64,000 nt of DNA from Fusobacterium varium (lineage in GTDB: Bacteria; Fusobacteriota; Fusobacteriia; Fusobacteriales; Fusobacteriaceae). The translations under genes and the position numbers were made by a program. Every line of letters starts with the position of its first letter. Within the stretch, counting starts at the first letter, position 1. The stretch spans positions 1 through 64,000 of the forward strand of contig JADYUE010000008.1 in assembly GCA_021531615.1 (NCBI GenBank), given 5' to 3'. Below are positions 8,031-17,358 of this stretch, in pieces. The notes under the pieces were generated by a model. It did not search any database, was not told the DNA's origin, and saw only the letters and a program-made list of their open reading frames with translations.

Positions 8031-8618
8031 TTATAAATCATTTTTTAGTTGATCAAATCCATTGATAACAACATCTATTTTACCAGTTTCTGGATCCATA
8101 ATCAACCCATGAACTGCTACATCATCAGGAAGTAATGGATGATTTTTAACCTTAGCCACAGTTTGCTCAACAGATTCTTCAATACAGTCAAAACCATGTA
8201 ACCATGTTTTTACATCTATTCCAGAGTTTAAAAGAATATTTAAAGTTTTTTCTTCAATCCCTTTCTCCTTCATCTCTTCTACAATTTTAGTTGTATTAAG
8301 TGAACTTACTCCACAATCATAATGTCCAACGATAAAAACCTCTTTTACATCAAACTCATAGACACAGATTAAAATACTCCTCATAGCACTTCCAAAAGGA
8401 TGAATAACTAAACCACCAGCATTTTTAATAATCTTAGCATCACCATTTTTTAGGTTCATAGCTTTAGGTAAAAGTTCTGTAAGTCTAGTATCCATACAAG
8501 AAAGGATAACCATGCTTTTTTCTGGATACTTTGTTGTTCTGTACTTTTCATACTCCTTTGAATCAACGAAATTTTTATTAAACTCTACTATCTCTTTTAA
8601 ATTATTTTTTCTTTCCAT
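8031..8618 (-). CDS. Beta-type carbonic anhydrase
   Basis: A 195-residue cytosolic enzyme interconverting CO2 and bicarbonate. The zinc ligands are visible: Cys and Asp-Arg in SCMDTRLTELLP, and His and Cys in VGHYDCGV. Length and the ending VDVVINGFDQ match the short bacterial beta class. Bicarbonate supply for carboxylases is the usual role. It leads a likely two-gene operon with the DUF368 gene. The ATG at 8618 follows GAGGTG. Confidence 0.9.
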   Translation of the reverse strand: MERKNNLKEIVEFNKNFVDSKEYEKYRTTKYPEKSMVILSCMDTRLTELLPKAMNLKNGDAKIIKNAGGLVIHPFGSAMRSILICVYEFDVKEVFIVGHYDCGVSSLNTTKIVEEMKEKGIEEKTLNILLNSGIDVKTWLHGFDCIEESVEQTVAKVKNHPLLPDDVAVHGLIMDPETGKIDVVINGFDQLKNDL

Positions 8619-8884
8619 TTTTCACCTCACAATAGTTTTATATCAAACTAACAATATATAAATTACTACTAAGTAATTTTATATTACTAAATCATTTTAG
8701 TCAAGAATAATATTGTCTTACTATTTTTTATTTTAAATGTCTACTATATATTATTGTAAGAATTATATAAAAAGTTAAAATTAGAAAAATAATAGGAGTG
8801 TTTATAAATTTTGAATACTATTTTTAGTCCGATAATTAATAAATAAAAACTTAATCAAGAAACAAATCCAACAAAACCCACTAA

Positions 8885-9037
8885 TTAATAAAATCTGATG
8901 ATTTTGAAAATTATGTCGAAAGGGAAATTTATTTAAATAAAAAATATAAAAATAAAAAGCTAAAAGTGAGAATTGGAAATTTAAAAATTGATAATAGTAG
9001 AGAGGTAGTACAATATATTGATTTTGTAAAATGTTAG
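8885..9037 (+). pseudogene. Possible coding remnant in 500-bp intergenic region
   Basis: The 8619-9121 gap holds no intact gene. A 50-codon open stretch without a start codon reads LIKSDDFENYVEREIYLNKK, then a lysine-rich middle and DNSREVVQYIDFVKC before a stop. Its composition looks protein-like rather than random AT-rich DNA, suggesting the 3' end of a deleted gene. No family recognised. Confidence 0.25.
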
Positions 9038-9063
9038 TAAAAGAATAGAAAGGTTCACGTATA

Positions 9064-9108
9064 CCAGCAGCATTGAATAAATGTCTTTGCTGCTGATATA
9101 CTTAGTAA
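9064..9108. terminator. Large hairpin after pan operon
   Basis: GTATACCAGCAGCA pairs with TGCTGCTGATATAC around an AT loop, just downstream (minus strand) of the PanS-like gene. It lacks a long T-run, so it may be an RNA-end stabiliser or a weak terminator. Confidence 0.5.
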
Positions 9109-9121
9109 ATTAAATTATGTT

Positions 9122-10054
9122 TTAAAGTTTTTTTCTTTTACGTAATCCAGCAAAAATAGATCCTGATATATTGTGCCAAACACTGAAGATAGCTCCAGGT
9201 AGAGTAGCTAATGGATTTAGTGCAAAATTAGCAACAGCTAATGATACTGCAAGTCCACTGTTTTGCATACCTACTTCAATAGCAACAGCAGTAGCCTTTT
9301 TATATTCAAATTTGAATAATTTAGCTGCGATTAGACCTCCCGTAATTCCGGCAAAGTTGTGAAGTATAACCACAGCAAGAACTAATAATCCACATGTTGC
9401 TATTTTGCTAGCATTAGCACCGATTATTCCAGAAATTATAAGAATAATAGATGTAGCAGATATCAATGGCATAATATATAAGAATTTTTGGATATAATCT
9501 CTTAAAAGATGCCTAATAATAAGTCCTGAAAGTATTGGAATAAGTATAACATTTACTACAGATTTAAACATCAATAGTAGAGATACATCAACCCATTTTC
9601 CAGCTAAAGCATATACAAGAAAAGGTGTAAAAATAGGTGCAAGTAATGTAGAGACAATAGTCATTCCTACAGATAGAGGAACATCTCCATCAGCTATATA
9701 AGTAATTACATTACTAGCTGTTCCACCAGGGCAACACCCAACAAGTATAACTCCAAGAGCAAGATCAGGCTCAAGATTAAGTCCATATGCAATACCCCAA
9801 GCTGTTAAGGGCATAATTACATATTGAAGGACACATCCAACAAGTATATATTTAGGTTGAAGTAAGATATTTTTAAAATCTTCTGCTTGAATAGTCATTC
9901 CCATTCCAAACATAGCCACTCCTAAAAAAATAGCAGTATACTTAGTCATCCATGAAAAATTATCAGGGATAAAAAAAGCTATTACAGAAAATATAATAAT
10001 AATAAAACTGATATTTTTTAGGATAAATTTATCTATATTTTTCAGCCAATTCAT
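9122..10054 (-). CDS. BASS-family transporter, probably PanS-type (keto)pantoate importer
   Basis: A 310-residue membrane protein of the bile acid:sodium symporter fold with about nine or ten helices. Family landmarks are visible: GCCPGGTASNVITYIADGDVPLSV and the later EVGMQNSGLAVSLA crossover segment. Its start lies 1 bp after the panC stop, in the order panD-panC-transporter. PanS of enterobacteria imports ketopantoate or pantoate. That role would make sense here because panB and panE are absent from the cluster. The substrate is inferred from context. Confidence 0.75.
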   Translation of the reverse strand: MNWLKNIDKFILKNISFIIIIFSVIAFFIPDNFSWMTKYTAIFLGVAMFGMGMTIQAEDFKNILLQPKYILVGCVLQYVIMPLTAWGIAYGLNLEPDLALGVILVGCCPGGTASNVITYIADGDVPLSVGMTIVSTLLAPIFTPFLVYALAGKWVDVSLLLMFKSVVNVILIPILSGLIIRHLLRDYIQKFLYIMPLISATSIILIISGIIGANASKIATCGLLVLAVVILHNFAGITGGLIAAKLFKFEYKKATAVAIEVGMQNSGLAVSLAVANFALNPLATLPGAIFSVWHNISGSIFAGLRKRKKL

Positions 10055-10055
10055 A

Positions 10056-10898
10056 TTACTGCACCTTATAAATAAAGTTGTCTATAAGACGAGTTTTTCC
10101 AATATAAACAGCCATTGCAACTAAAACATCTTTTTCTACTGTTTCAACAGGTTGCATATCTTCAAGTCCAACTATTGATACATAGTCTATTTTAGCAAGA
10201 GGCTCTTTCTCTATAACGTTTATCATCTCTTTTAAAACATTCTCTACTTTACTTCCGATAGAAATAACTTCTTTTCCTCTATTAATAGATCTAGAAAGAC
10301 AAAGAGCTGCTTTACGTTCTTCAGGATTCAAATATGTATTTCTTGAAGATTTAGCAAGTCCATCTTCTTCTCTTACAATAGGACAACCAATAATTTCTAT
10401 ATCAAAATTCAAATCCTTAACCATTTTTTTAATTATTGCTAATTGTTGTGCATCTTTCTCTCCAAAATAAGCACGATCAGGAGTAACTATATTAAATAAT
10501 TTTGTAACTACTGTACATACTCCTTTAAAATGGATAGGACGAGATTTTCCACAAAGAGTATCAGATAGAGTGTCAATACTTACATAAGCATGAGCATCTG
10601 TGTACATCTCTTCAGGTACAGGATGAAATACAACATCTATTCCGATAGACTCACAAAGATCACAATCTTTTTTGAAATCTCTTGGATAAGCTTCTAAATC
10701 TTCATTTGGTCCAAATTGAGTTGGATTAACAAAATTTGAAGTAATTGCAATATCATTTTCTTCACGACATTTTTTTAATAGACTAGCATGTCCTTCGTGA
10801 AGAAATCCCATAGTAGGTACTAAACCGATAGTTTTTCCTTCTCTTTTCCATTGTTTAATTTCTTCTCTCAATTCTGAGATTTTTGTAATGACTTTCAT
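10056..10898 (-). CDS. panC: Pantothenate synthetase
   Basis: A 280-residue enzyme ligating pantoate and beta-alanine with ATP to give pantothenate, the coenzyme A precursor. Visible signatures are LVPTMGFLHEGHASLL (HIGH-type nucleotide site), SNFVNPTQFGPNEDL, and FGEKDAQQLAIIKKM, plus KSSRNTYL (KMSKS-like region). Length matches the family. It is the middle gene of panD-panC-transporter and should use beta-alanine from PanD. Confidence 0.96.
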   Translation of the reverse strand: MKVITKISELREEIKQWKREGKTIGLVPTMGFLHEGHASLLKKCREENDIAITSNFVNPTQFGPNEDLEAYPRDFKKDCDLCESIGIDVVFHPVPEEMYTDAHAYVSIDTLSDTLCGKSRPIHFKGVCTVVTKLFNIVTPDRAYFGEKDAQQLAIIKKMVKDLNFDIEIIGCPIVREEDGLAKSSRNTYLNPEERKAALCLSRSINRGKEVISIGSKVENVLKEMINVIEKEPLAKIDYVSIVGLEDMQPVETVEKDVLVAMAVYIGKTRLIDNFIYKVQ

Positions 10899-10958
10899 TC
10901 TTTCTCCTATGTGTTAATGTTTTAGATAAAATTTATTCATAATTATTTTTAGTTTGTG

Positions 10959-11348
10959 TTACATATCCTTTAGAAGTCCATGTTTTTCATAGTTAGTAAT
11001 ACGAAGAATTTTATTATTATCATCAACAAATACAACTGATGGTTTATGAGTTTTCATCTCTTCAACATCACAACTACCATATGCCATTATTATGACTTTG
11101 TCCCCTGTACTTACACATCTTGCAGCAGCACCATTTAAACATATTACTCCACTGTTTCTTTCCCCACAGATAGTATATGTTTCAAATCTACTTCCATTGT
11201 TAACATCTACAATTTGAACTTTTTGATATTCAAGTATACCAGCAGCCTCTAAAAGAGCCTCATCAACTGTTATACTTCCCACATAATCAAGTTCAGCTTG
11301 AGTGACAGTAGCTCTGTGGATTTTTCCTTTCAATACATCTATAAACAT
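10959..11348 (-). CDS. panD: Aspartate 1-decarboxylase (pyruvoyl enzyme)
   Basis: A 129-residue pro-enzyme that makes beta-alanine from aspartate. The self-cleavage site Gly24-Ser25 is present in DYVGSITVD; the serine becomes the pyruvoyl cofactor. Downstream [20 protein letters not shown] matches the conserved core. First gene of the pan operon; its ATG at 11348 follows GGAGGGG. A PanZ/PanM maturation factor is not seen nearby, as is usual outside enterobacteria. Confidence 0.96.
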   Translation of the reverse strand: MFIDVLKGKIHRATVTQAELDYVGSITVDEALLEAAGILEYQKVQIVDVNNGSRFETYTICGERNSGVICLNGAAARCVSTGDKVIIMAYGSCDVEEMKTHKPSVVFVDDNNKILRITNYEKHGLLKDM

Positions 11349-11659
11349 AATTTCTCCCCTCCTTTCTTATTATAAAACCTAAATTAAAGAATAAATTTTA
11401 TCTTGTGAAGTATAATAACACAAATGTTCATTAATGTTAAATATAAAAAATATATGTACTATAGCAATTAAATAAATATATTTTTAGTTTAAATTGATTA
11501 AAAATTTAATTCATAACACTTGAAATATATCAAAATTAAAATAATTTATTTTTATCACTCACCTTTCCAAAAAATTTTATCTAAAAAATTTAAATTAAAA
11601 AACAAAAGTTTCATAAAAATTTAAAAATAAGTATTTAACTTTAATTTTACAATAAAATA

Positions 11660-11695
11660 AAGGATATTCTACAATTTTGTAGTATAAAATAGTAA
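11660..11695 (+). promoter_or_regulatory. Possible operated promoter of the sigma factor
   Basis: The 11349-11761 gap is AT-rich without genes. CTACA-N4-TGTAG (11671-11684) abuts TATAAAAT (11685-11692), a -10-like box with no good -35. An inverted repeat overlapping the spacer suggests a regulator-dependent promoter; this is inference. Confidence 0.35.
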
Positions 11696-11761
11696 CAGTT
11701 TAAATTCGACTTAGTTTTAACCATGATATTATTTTTTATTTTAAATTGTAGGGGTGAGAAA

Positions 11762-12544
11762 ATGTCTGAGATTTCGACTTACATGAATGATATAGGTTTA
11801 TATCCTCTTTTAACATCAAAAGAGGAGAGGGAGATAGCTCTTAAAGCTAAGTTTGGAGACAGAGAGGCTCAAGAAAAATTGGTTACTTCAAATTTAAGGC
11901 TTGTTGTAAAGATGGCTAAAAAATATAGTAATCTTGGAATCCCATTATTAGATATAATTCAAGAGGGAAATATGGGGCTTATTCATGCAGCAGAAAAATT
12001 TGATCCAGATAAAAATCTTCGTTTTACAACATATGCAGCATTTTGGATTAAGCAAAGTATTTTAAAACATATAAATTCAAATAGAGGTTTAATTCGTTTA
12101 CCAGCATATATATATGATGGAATTTCAAAGGTAAGCAAATTTATACAGGAGTATAAAACACAATTTGACACTTTTCCAACTAATGAGGAGATATGTAATA
12201 AACTTGAAATGAAACCAAAAGAGTTGGAAAGATATTTAGAGATATTAGAAAATAAGATGGCTGTTAGTGATGAGATGTATGGAAATATAGCTGAATATTG
12301 TAGTGACATATTGTCAAATGATACTTTTGAAGATGATTTGATTAAGAAAAATGCCAATATACATCTGATGAAAAAATTAAATGAATTATCTCCAAGAGAG
12401 AAAGAGATTTTGATTTTTAGATATGGATTGATGAATGAAAAGATTATGACTTTAGAAGAGTTGGGAGAAAGAATGCAACTTACTAAGGAGAGAATTAGGC
12501 AGATACAATCACAGGCAATTTTTAAATTAAAAATGGCTTTGTAA
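11762..12544 (+). CDS. Short sigma-70 family RNA polymerase sigma factor
   Basis: A 260-residue sigma factor lacking region 1.1. Region 1.2 is at residues 1-20 (ISTYMNDIGLYPLLTSKEE). Region 2 holds the core-binding NLRLVVKMAKKY and IQEGNMGLIHAAEKFDP, with FTTYAAFWIKQSIL in 2.3/2.4. Region 3 and region 4.2 (EELGERMQLTKERIRQIQSQAI) follow. It is shorter than a primary RpoD, so it is probably an alternative group 2/3 factor. The chosen ATG at 11762 follows AGGGGTGAG; the in-frame upstream ATG has no ribosome site. The regulon is unknown. Confidence 0.88.
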   Translation: MSEISTYMNDIGLYPLLTSKEEREIALKAKFGDREAQEKLVTSNLRLVVKMAKKYSNLGIPLLDIIQEGNMGLIHAAEKFDPDKNLRFTTYAAFWIKQSILKHINSNRGLIRLPAYIYDGISKVSKFIQEYKTQFDTFPTNEEICNKLEMKPKELERYLEILENKMAVSDEMYGNIAEYCSDILSNDTFEDDLIKKNANIHLMKKLNELSPREKEILIFRYGLMNEKIMTLEELGERMQLTKERIRQIQSQAIFKLKMAL

Positions 12545-12619
12545 ACTGTAGATTAACAAAAAGTATTTGACAAACAAATTTAAAAGAGATATAATTCTAA
12601 AAAAGAATAGAAAAAAAAG

Positions 12620-12705
12620 ATTGCTAGGGGAGCTGAAAAGCTGAGAAGGTATAACCTGACCCTTAGAACCTGATCTGGATAGTACCAGCGTAGGGAAGCA
12701 AGATT
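12620..12705 (+). ncRNA. TPP riboswitch (THI element)
   Basis: Contains the conserved blocks GGGGAGCTGAAAAGCTGAGA, then GACCCTTAGAACCTGATCTG, then GATAGTACCAGCGTAGGGAA, in the right order and spacing. Binding of thiamine pyrophosphate should switch off the thi operon. A terminator-like hairpin at 12744-12776 is the likely expression platform, implying control at transcription. Confidence 0.96.
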
Positions 12706-12743
12706 GTTTTACTAAAAGATAAAAATTAAGTATAGTAAAATTG

Positions 12744-12776
12744 AAGCCTTGTACCTAAGTGGTATAAGGCTTTTTT
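12744..12776 (+). terminator. Riboswitch-controlled terminator
   Basis: AAGCCTTGTACC pairs with GGTATAAGGCTT followed by T7, between the TPP aptamer and thiC. Confidence 0.85.
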
Positions 12777-12805
12777 TATTTATAAAGATCAAAGGGAGGA
12801 ATAAT

Positions 12806-14086
12806 ATGTATTCAACACAAATGGAAGCTGCTAAAAAAGGGATCTTTACAAAAGAGATGGAGATAGTAGCAAGAGATGAAAATATGTCAAAAGAAGAACT
12901 GATGGAGAAAATTGCACAAGGAAGAATTGTAATTCCTGCAAATATTAATCATAAAAACCTATATCCAAGAGCAGTTGGAGAGGGAACAAAAACTAAAGTT
13001 AATGTAAACTTAGGTGTATCTGAAGATTGTTGTGATTACTGTGGAGAGATGGTAAAAGTTGCAAAAGCTATTGAATATGGTGCAGATGCAATAATGGACT
13101 TAAGTACATTTGGAGATACTAAGAAATTTAGAAGAGAACTAGTTGAAAAATCAACAGTTATGCTAGGAACAGTTCCAATGTATGATGCAGTAGCAAAACT
13201 TGGAAAAAATATTAAAGATATGTCAGTTGAAGATCTTTTCAGAGTTGTTGAAGAACATTGTATAGACGGAATAGATTTCCTTACTATTCATGCAGGATTA
13301 AATAGAACTTGTGTTGATAGATTAAGAAATAACAAAAGATTAACAAAAATAGTAAGTAGAGGGGGATCAATCCTTTTCCAATGGATGATACTAAACGATA
13401 AAGAAAACCCATTCTTTGAACACTATGATAGACTACTTGAAATTTGTAGAAAATATGATGTTACTCTAAGTTTAGGAGATGGATTGAGACCAGGAAGTAT
13501 ACATGATGCAACAGATGCTCCTCAAATTCAAGAACTTTTAATACTTGGAGAACTTACAAAAAGAGCATGGGAAAAAGATGTACAAGTTATGATTGAAGGA
13601 CCTGGACATGTTCCTATGAATGAAATTGTAGCAAATATGCAACTTGAGAAAAAACTTTGTCACAATGCTCCTTTCTATGTATTAGGACCATTAGTAACAG
13701 ACGTTGCTCCAGGATATGACCATATTACAGCTGCTATTGGAGGAGCTATTGCAGCATCAGCAGGAGCAGACTTCCTATGTTATGTAACACCAGCAGAACA
13801 TTTAAGATTACCAACTTTAGAAGATATGAAAGAGGGAATCATGGCATCAAGAATTGCTGGACATGCAGCAGATATAGCTAAAGGAATTAAAGGTGCTATT
13901 GAATGGGATCACAGAATGAGTAAACATAGAGGGGCATTAAATTGGCCAGGAATGTTTGAAGAGTGTCTTGACCCTGAAAAAGCAAGAGCATACAGAGCAT
14001 CCTCTGCTCCTATCCATGAAGAAGAGGTTTGTACTATGTGTGGAGACCTTTGCCCAATGAAGAGATGTAACGATATCTTAGACTAA
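12806..14086 (+). CDS. thiC: Phosphomethylpyrimidine synthase
   Basis: A 426-residue radical-SAM enzyme converting aminoimidazole ribotide to hydroxymethylpyrimidine phosphate. The unusual C-terminal iron-sulfur motif CxxCxxxxC is present ([13 protein letters not shown]). The barrel core includes [12 protein letters not shown] and [14 protein letters not shown]. This is the short form without the long N-terminal extension. The ATG at 12806 follows GGGAGG; a longer in-frame reading overlaps the riboswitch terminator and is rejected. First gene of the thi operon. Confidence 0.97.
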   Translation: MYSTQMEAAKKGIFTKEMEIVARDENMSKEELMEKIAQGRIVIPANINHKNLYPRAVGEGTKTKVNVNLGVSEDCCDYCGEMVKVAKAIEYGADAIMDLSTFGDTKKFRRELVEKSTVMLGTVPMYDAVAKLGKNIKDMSVEDLFRVVEEHCIDGIDFLTIHAGLNRTCVDRLRNNKRLTKIVSRGGSILFQWMILNDKENPFFEHYDRLLEICRKYDVTLSLGDGLRPGSIHDATDAPQIQELLILGELTKRAWEKDVQVMIEGPGHVPMNEIVANMQLEKKLCHNAPFYVLGPLVTDVAPGYDHITAAIGGAIAASAGADFLCYVTPAEHLRLPTLEDMKEGIMASRIAGHAADIAKGIKGAIEWDHRMSKHRGALNWPGMFEECLDPEKARAYRASSAPIHEEEVCTMCGDLCPMKRCNDILD

Positions 14087-14098
14087 GAGGTGGAGTTT

Positions 14099-14311
14099 AT
14101 GGAGATTATATTAAATGGAAAAAAACATCTTCTTGAAAAAGAGCTTTCAGTAAAGGAGCTTTTGACTTCTCTTGAAAATGAATGGAATATTGATTTAAAA
14201 GGGGCAGTTGTTTTAGTTAATGATGATATTATAAAGAAAGATAACTGGGAAAAGTTTCAAATAAAAGAAAATGCAGAAGTGGAAGTTCTATCATTTGTAT
14301 CTGGTGGATAA
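14099..14311 (+). CDS. thiS: Thiamine sulfur carrier protein
   Basis: A 70-residue ubiquitin-like carrier. It ends in the required Gly-Gly (FVSGG), which ThiF adenylates and which then carries the thiocarboxylate for thiazole formation by ThiG. The start ATG at 14099 follows AGAGGTGG and lies 12 bp after thiC. The GTG nine bases upstream is less likely because it overlaps that ribosome site. Its stop codon is immediately followed by the fold-back mobile element. Confidence 0.93.
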   Translation: MEIILNGKKHLLEKELSVKELLTSLENEWNIDLKGAVVLVNDDIIKKDNWEKFQIKENAEVEVLSFVSGG

Positions 14312-14422
14312 ATTATAATTTACCTAGTTAAGTTTATTTTTTCTCATGTATCGTTAGGTTTTGACAAAGTACCTTTGTTATTTACGATTATTAGTCAAGT
14401 TAAGTTATTTAATTTTCTTTTT

Positions 14423-14585
14423 AACATCAAGTTGTCTCCGTGTCAATGAATAAAGAATTTCTAACGTTCATTCCGTTGAAAATGCAAAACTCACTCGCAA
14501 GCTCGTTCAAACACGTTGCATTTTCTTAACTGCATTTCACTAAGAACTTCTAATATTCATTTCCAAACTACGTCAACTTGATGTT
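14423..14585. repeat. Fold-back module X within the element
   Basis: Bounded by AACATCAAGTTG and CAACTTGATGTT. The inner stem AAAATGCAA/TTGCATTTT encloses the ACGTGTTTGA loop sequence on the complementary strand. Nearly identical in its core to 6891-7048. Confidence 0.7.
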
Positions 14586-14610
14586 AGGGATAATTTATTT
14601 TTAATTCTCC

Positions 14611-14771
14611 TAATATCAGCTAAATGTAATTTGGAGAAGAATATTAGAGAGAGTTACGAAATCTGACGCTAAAAATTCCGACGTGTTTGAAGACGAAGTC
14701 AAGTTTCGGAATTTTAGTCAGATAAGTTTTACTCTCTCTTTATTCTACGACATGGAATTTAGCTGATATTA
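14611..14771. repeat. Fold-back module Y within the element
   Basis: Bounded by TAATATCAGCTAAAT and ATTTAGCTGATATTA. Nested arms include GAGAGAGTTAC/TTTTACTCTCTC and an inner AAAATTCCGA/CGGAATTTT stem. The loop ACGTGTTTGAAGACGAAGTC shares ACGTGTTTGA with module X. One half recurs at 1-64. Confidence 0.7.
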
Positions 14772-14927
14772 AAAAAGAAATAGATATAACTGGAATTAAT
14801 TAATTAACATAGATGCAAAGGAACTTTGCTGTAACCTTAGCGATATGCTAGATCAATGAACTTAGTTAGAAATTATAATTTAAAATCAAATTTATTAAAT
14901 GGTTTAAATAATTGGAGGAAAAGATAA

Positions 14928-15707
14928 ATGGAAAAATTTATATTAAAAGGGCATGAATTTCAAAGTAGACTTCTTACAGGAACAGGAAAATTTTCAGATA
15001 AAAATTTAGTTGCTCCAATGTTAGAAGCTAGTGGTTCACAAATTATAACAATGGCTTTAAGAAGAATTAACTTCCAAAACCCAAAAGAAAATATATTAAA
15101 CTATATACCAAAACATATTACACTTTTACCAAATACTTCTGGAGCTAGAACAGCTGAAGAGGCAGTTAAAATAGCTAGAATAGCAAGAGAAGCTGGTTGT
15201 GGTGACTTTATAAAAATAGAGATAATAAATGATTCAAAATATCTTATGCCAGACAATGCTGAAACTATAAAAGTAACTAAAATATTAGCTGATGAAGGAT
15301 TTATAGTTTTACCTTATGTAATGCCTGACTTAATTACAGCTAAAAGATTAGAAGATGCAGGAGCAGCAGCAGTAATGCCTTTAGGATCTCCAATCGGTTC
15401 AAATAGAGGAATCATAACAAAACCACTTATAGAGATGATGTTAGAAACAAATAGAGTACCTATAATAGTAGATGCAGGAATTGGAAAACCATCAGATGCA
15501 GCTTTAGCAATGGAAATGGGTTGTGATGCTGTACTAGTAAATACAGCTATTGCCACTGCTCAAGATCCAGTTAGAATGGGAAGAGCATTTTCATTAGCAG
15601 TTGAGGCTGGAAGAGAAGCATATTTAGCTAAAATGGCAGAGGAGAAAAAATATGCAAGTGCCTCTTCTCCTTTAACAGGTTTCCTATTTAGAGGAGATGA
15701 GAAATAA
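14928..15707 (+). CDS. thiG: Thiazole synthase
   Basis: A 259-residue (beta/alpha)8-barrel enzyme that assembles the thiazole phosphate from deoxyxylulose phosphate, dehydroglycine and ThiS-thiocarboxylate. Landmarks: [12 protein letters not shown] near the start, [13 protein letters not shown], the IKIEII strand with the expected catalytic lysine, and [13 protein letters not shown] for phosphate binding. Preceded by GGAGG. It overlaps thiH by one base, so the two are translationally coupled. It lies downstream of the inserted repeat, which must be read through. Confidence 0.96.
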   Translation: MEKFILKGHEFQSRLLTGTGKFSDKNLVAPMLEASGSQIITMALRRINFQNPKENILNYIPKHITLLPNTSGARTAEEAVKIARIAREAGCGDFIKIEIINDSKYLMPDNAETIKVTKILADEGFIVLPYVMPDLITAKRLEDAGAAAVMPLGSPIGSNRGIITKPLIEMMLETNRVPIIVDAGIGKPSDAALAMEMGCDAVLVNTAIATAQDPVRMGRAFSLAVEAGREAYLAKMAEEKKYASASSPLTGFLFRGDEK

Positions 15708-16813
15708 TGAGTTTTTACAACGAACTTGTAAAATGGAAAGACTTTGATTTTGATGGGTACTTTTCAAAAGTAACTGATGAAGATGTTTTAAATAGTATAG
15801 AAAAAGAGAAATTAACTGTATATGATTACCTAAATCTTCTTTCACCTATTGCTCAAAATCATCTTGAAGCAATGGCAGTAAAAGCAACAAAACTTACAAG
15901 ACAACACTTTGGAAATGTTATAGGATTATATCTTCCTATATATGTTTCAAACTATTGTACAAGTAACTGTATTTACTGTGGATTCTCAAAGAAAAATCAT
16001 ATTAAGAGAAGACATATGAAATTTGAAGAGATAGAGCATGAAGCACAAGAGATAGCAAAATCAGGAATTGGAAGTATTCTTCTTTTAACTGGTGAAGCTA
16101 AAGGGTTAATTGATAAAGAGTATTTAAAAGGTGGAATAGACATTCTAAAAAAATATTTCTCATCTGTATCTATTGAGGTTATGCCACTAGATGAAGAAGA
16201 TTATAAATATCTTGCTGATGATGGACTTGACGGACTTACTGTATATCAAGAAACTTATGATGAAACAAGATATGCTCAAGTGCATCTATCAGGAGAGAAA
16301 AGAAACTTTAAATATCGTCTTGATACTCCAGAAAGGGGAGCAAAGGCAGGTATTAGAGCAATAGGAATAGGAGCATTATTAGGGCTTGGAGGTATCAGAG
16401 ATGATGCTTTTAAAACAGGATTACATCTTAAATATCTAATGGACAGATATCCTAACAGTGAATTTAGTATCTCTTTCCCAAGAATTAATGAAGCTGAAGG
16501 AAACTTTAAAGATAGTTATGCAGTAGATGATGTTACATTTGTTCAAATTATCTTAGCTAATAGAATTTTCCAACCAAAAGCTGGAATCAATCTTTCTACA
16601 AGAGAAAGTGCATATATGAGAGATCACCTTGTAACTATGGGAGTAACAAAATTCTCAGCAGGATCTAAAACAGAAGTTGGAGGATACTCTCACGACAATG
16701 AGTCAACAGCTCAATTTGATATAACTGATAGTAGAGATGTAGATAGTATCGTTAAAGCTATTAGAGGAAAAGGACTTGAAGTGTTCTATAAAGATTGGGA
16801 GACTCTTGTATGA
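15707..16813 (+). CDS. thiH: 2-iminoacetate (dehydroglycine) synthase
   Basis: A 368-residue radical-SAM tyrosine lyase, the anaerobic supplier of dehydroglycine to ThiG. The cluster motif CTSNCIYCGFS (CxxxCxxC) is present at about residues 84-94. Later GIGALLGLGGIRDDAF and the C-terminal thiamine-associated domain match the family. Its use instead of the oxygen-dependent ThiO fits an anaerobe. It overlaps thiG and thiF (ATGA junction). Confidence 0.96.
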   Translation: MSFYNELVKWKDFDFDGYFSKVTDEDVLNSIEKEKLTVYDYLNLLSPIAQNHLEAMAVKATKLTRQHFGNVIGLYLPIYVSNYCTSNCIYCGFSKKNHIKRRHMKFEEIEHEAQEIAKSGIGSILLLTGEAKGLIDKEYLKGGIDILKKYFSSVSIEVMPLDEEDYKYLADDGLDGLTVYQETYDETRYAQVHLSGEKRNFKYRLDTPERGAKAGIRAIGIGALLGLGGIRDDAFKTGLHLKYLMDRYPNSEFSISFPRINEAEGNFKDSYAVDDVTFVQIILANRIFQPKAGINLSTRESAYMRDHLVTMGVTKFSAGSKTEVGGYSHDNESTAQFDITDSRDVDSIVKAIRGKGLEVFYKDWETLV

Positions 16814-17358
16814 GAATAGGGATTGCAGGAGTTGGAGGAATCGGCTCAAATGTAGCTTTTCATCTAGTTAGAACAGGTGTTACTGAACTTAAATTTGGAG
16901 ACTTTGATAAAATTGAAGAGTCTAATCTAAATAGACAATTTTTCTTTAAAGATCAAGTTGGAAAATATAAGGCAGAGGCTTTATATGAAAATTTAAAGAG
17001 AATCAATCCTGATGGAGATTTTCAATATGAGATAATCAAATTTGAAAGAGAGAATATTAGAGAGTTTTTCAAAGATTGTGACATTGTAGTTGAAGGTTTT
17101 GATAAAAATGAGTATAAATCTATGCTTATAGAGGAACTTTATCCATTGGGAAAGATAATCGTTTCAGCATCTGGAATAGCTAGTTATGATTGCAATTCTA
17201 TTCAAGTAAAAAATATGGGGAAAAATCTATATATAGTAGGGGATTTTCAAAAGGATATAGCTGACTATAAGACATATTCCCATAAAGTTTCTGTGATTTC
17301 TGCTATGATGGCAGGGATCGTTTTAGAAAGAGGTGGATATTTTGAGAAAGAGAATTGA
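16810..17358 (+). CDS. thiF: ThiF-type sulfur-carrier adenylyltransferase (short form)
   Basis: A 182-residue E1-like enzyme with an N-terminal Rossmann motif GIAGVGGIGSNVAFHL and the nucleotide-contacting FDKIEESNLNRQF. It should adenylate the ThiS C-terminus before sulfur transfer. It is shorter than the 245-residue E. coli enzyme and lacks the C-terminal CxxC pairs, as is common for ThiF of anaerobic Firmicutes and fusobacteria. The ATG at 16810 overlaps the thiH stop as ATGA. Confidence 0.88.
   Translation: MRIGIAGVGGIGSNVAFHLVRTGVTELKFGDFDKIEESNLNRQFFFKDQVGKYKAEALYENLKRINPDGDFQYEIIKFERENIREFFKDCDIVVEGFDKNEYKSMLIEELYPLGKIIVSASGIASYDCNSIQVKNMGKNLYIVGDFQKDIADYKTYSHKVSVISAMMAGIVLERGGYFEKEN

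Larger units (their letters stand above)
14312..14884. mobile_element. MITE-like fold-back element inside thi operon
   Basis: About 570 bp without a usable ORF. Its ends are imperfect inverted repeats of about 75 bp: AAATTATAATTTACCTAGTT at the left, the complement of AAATTATAATTTCTAACTAA at the right. Both share CAAAG(G/T)(T/A)(A/C)CTTTG. Inside are two separate fold-back modules, 14423-14585 and 14611-14771. A related half copy lies at 1-210 and a solitary module at 6891-7048. It splits thiS from thiG, which otherwise would adjoin. I infer a non-autonomous transposable element; no transposase is present here. Confidence 0.7.

Noticed and set aside
12749-12805. Extended thiC start
   Set aside because: It lies within the riboswitch terminator; the ATG at 12806 has a strong ribosome site.
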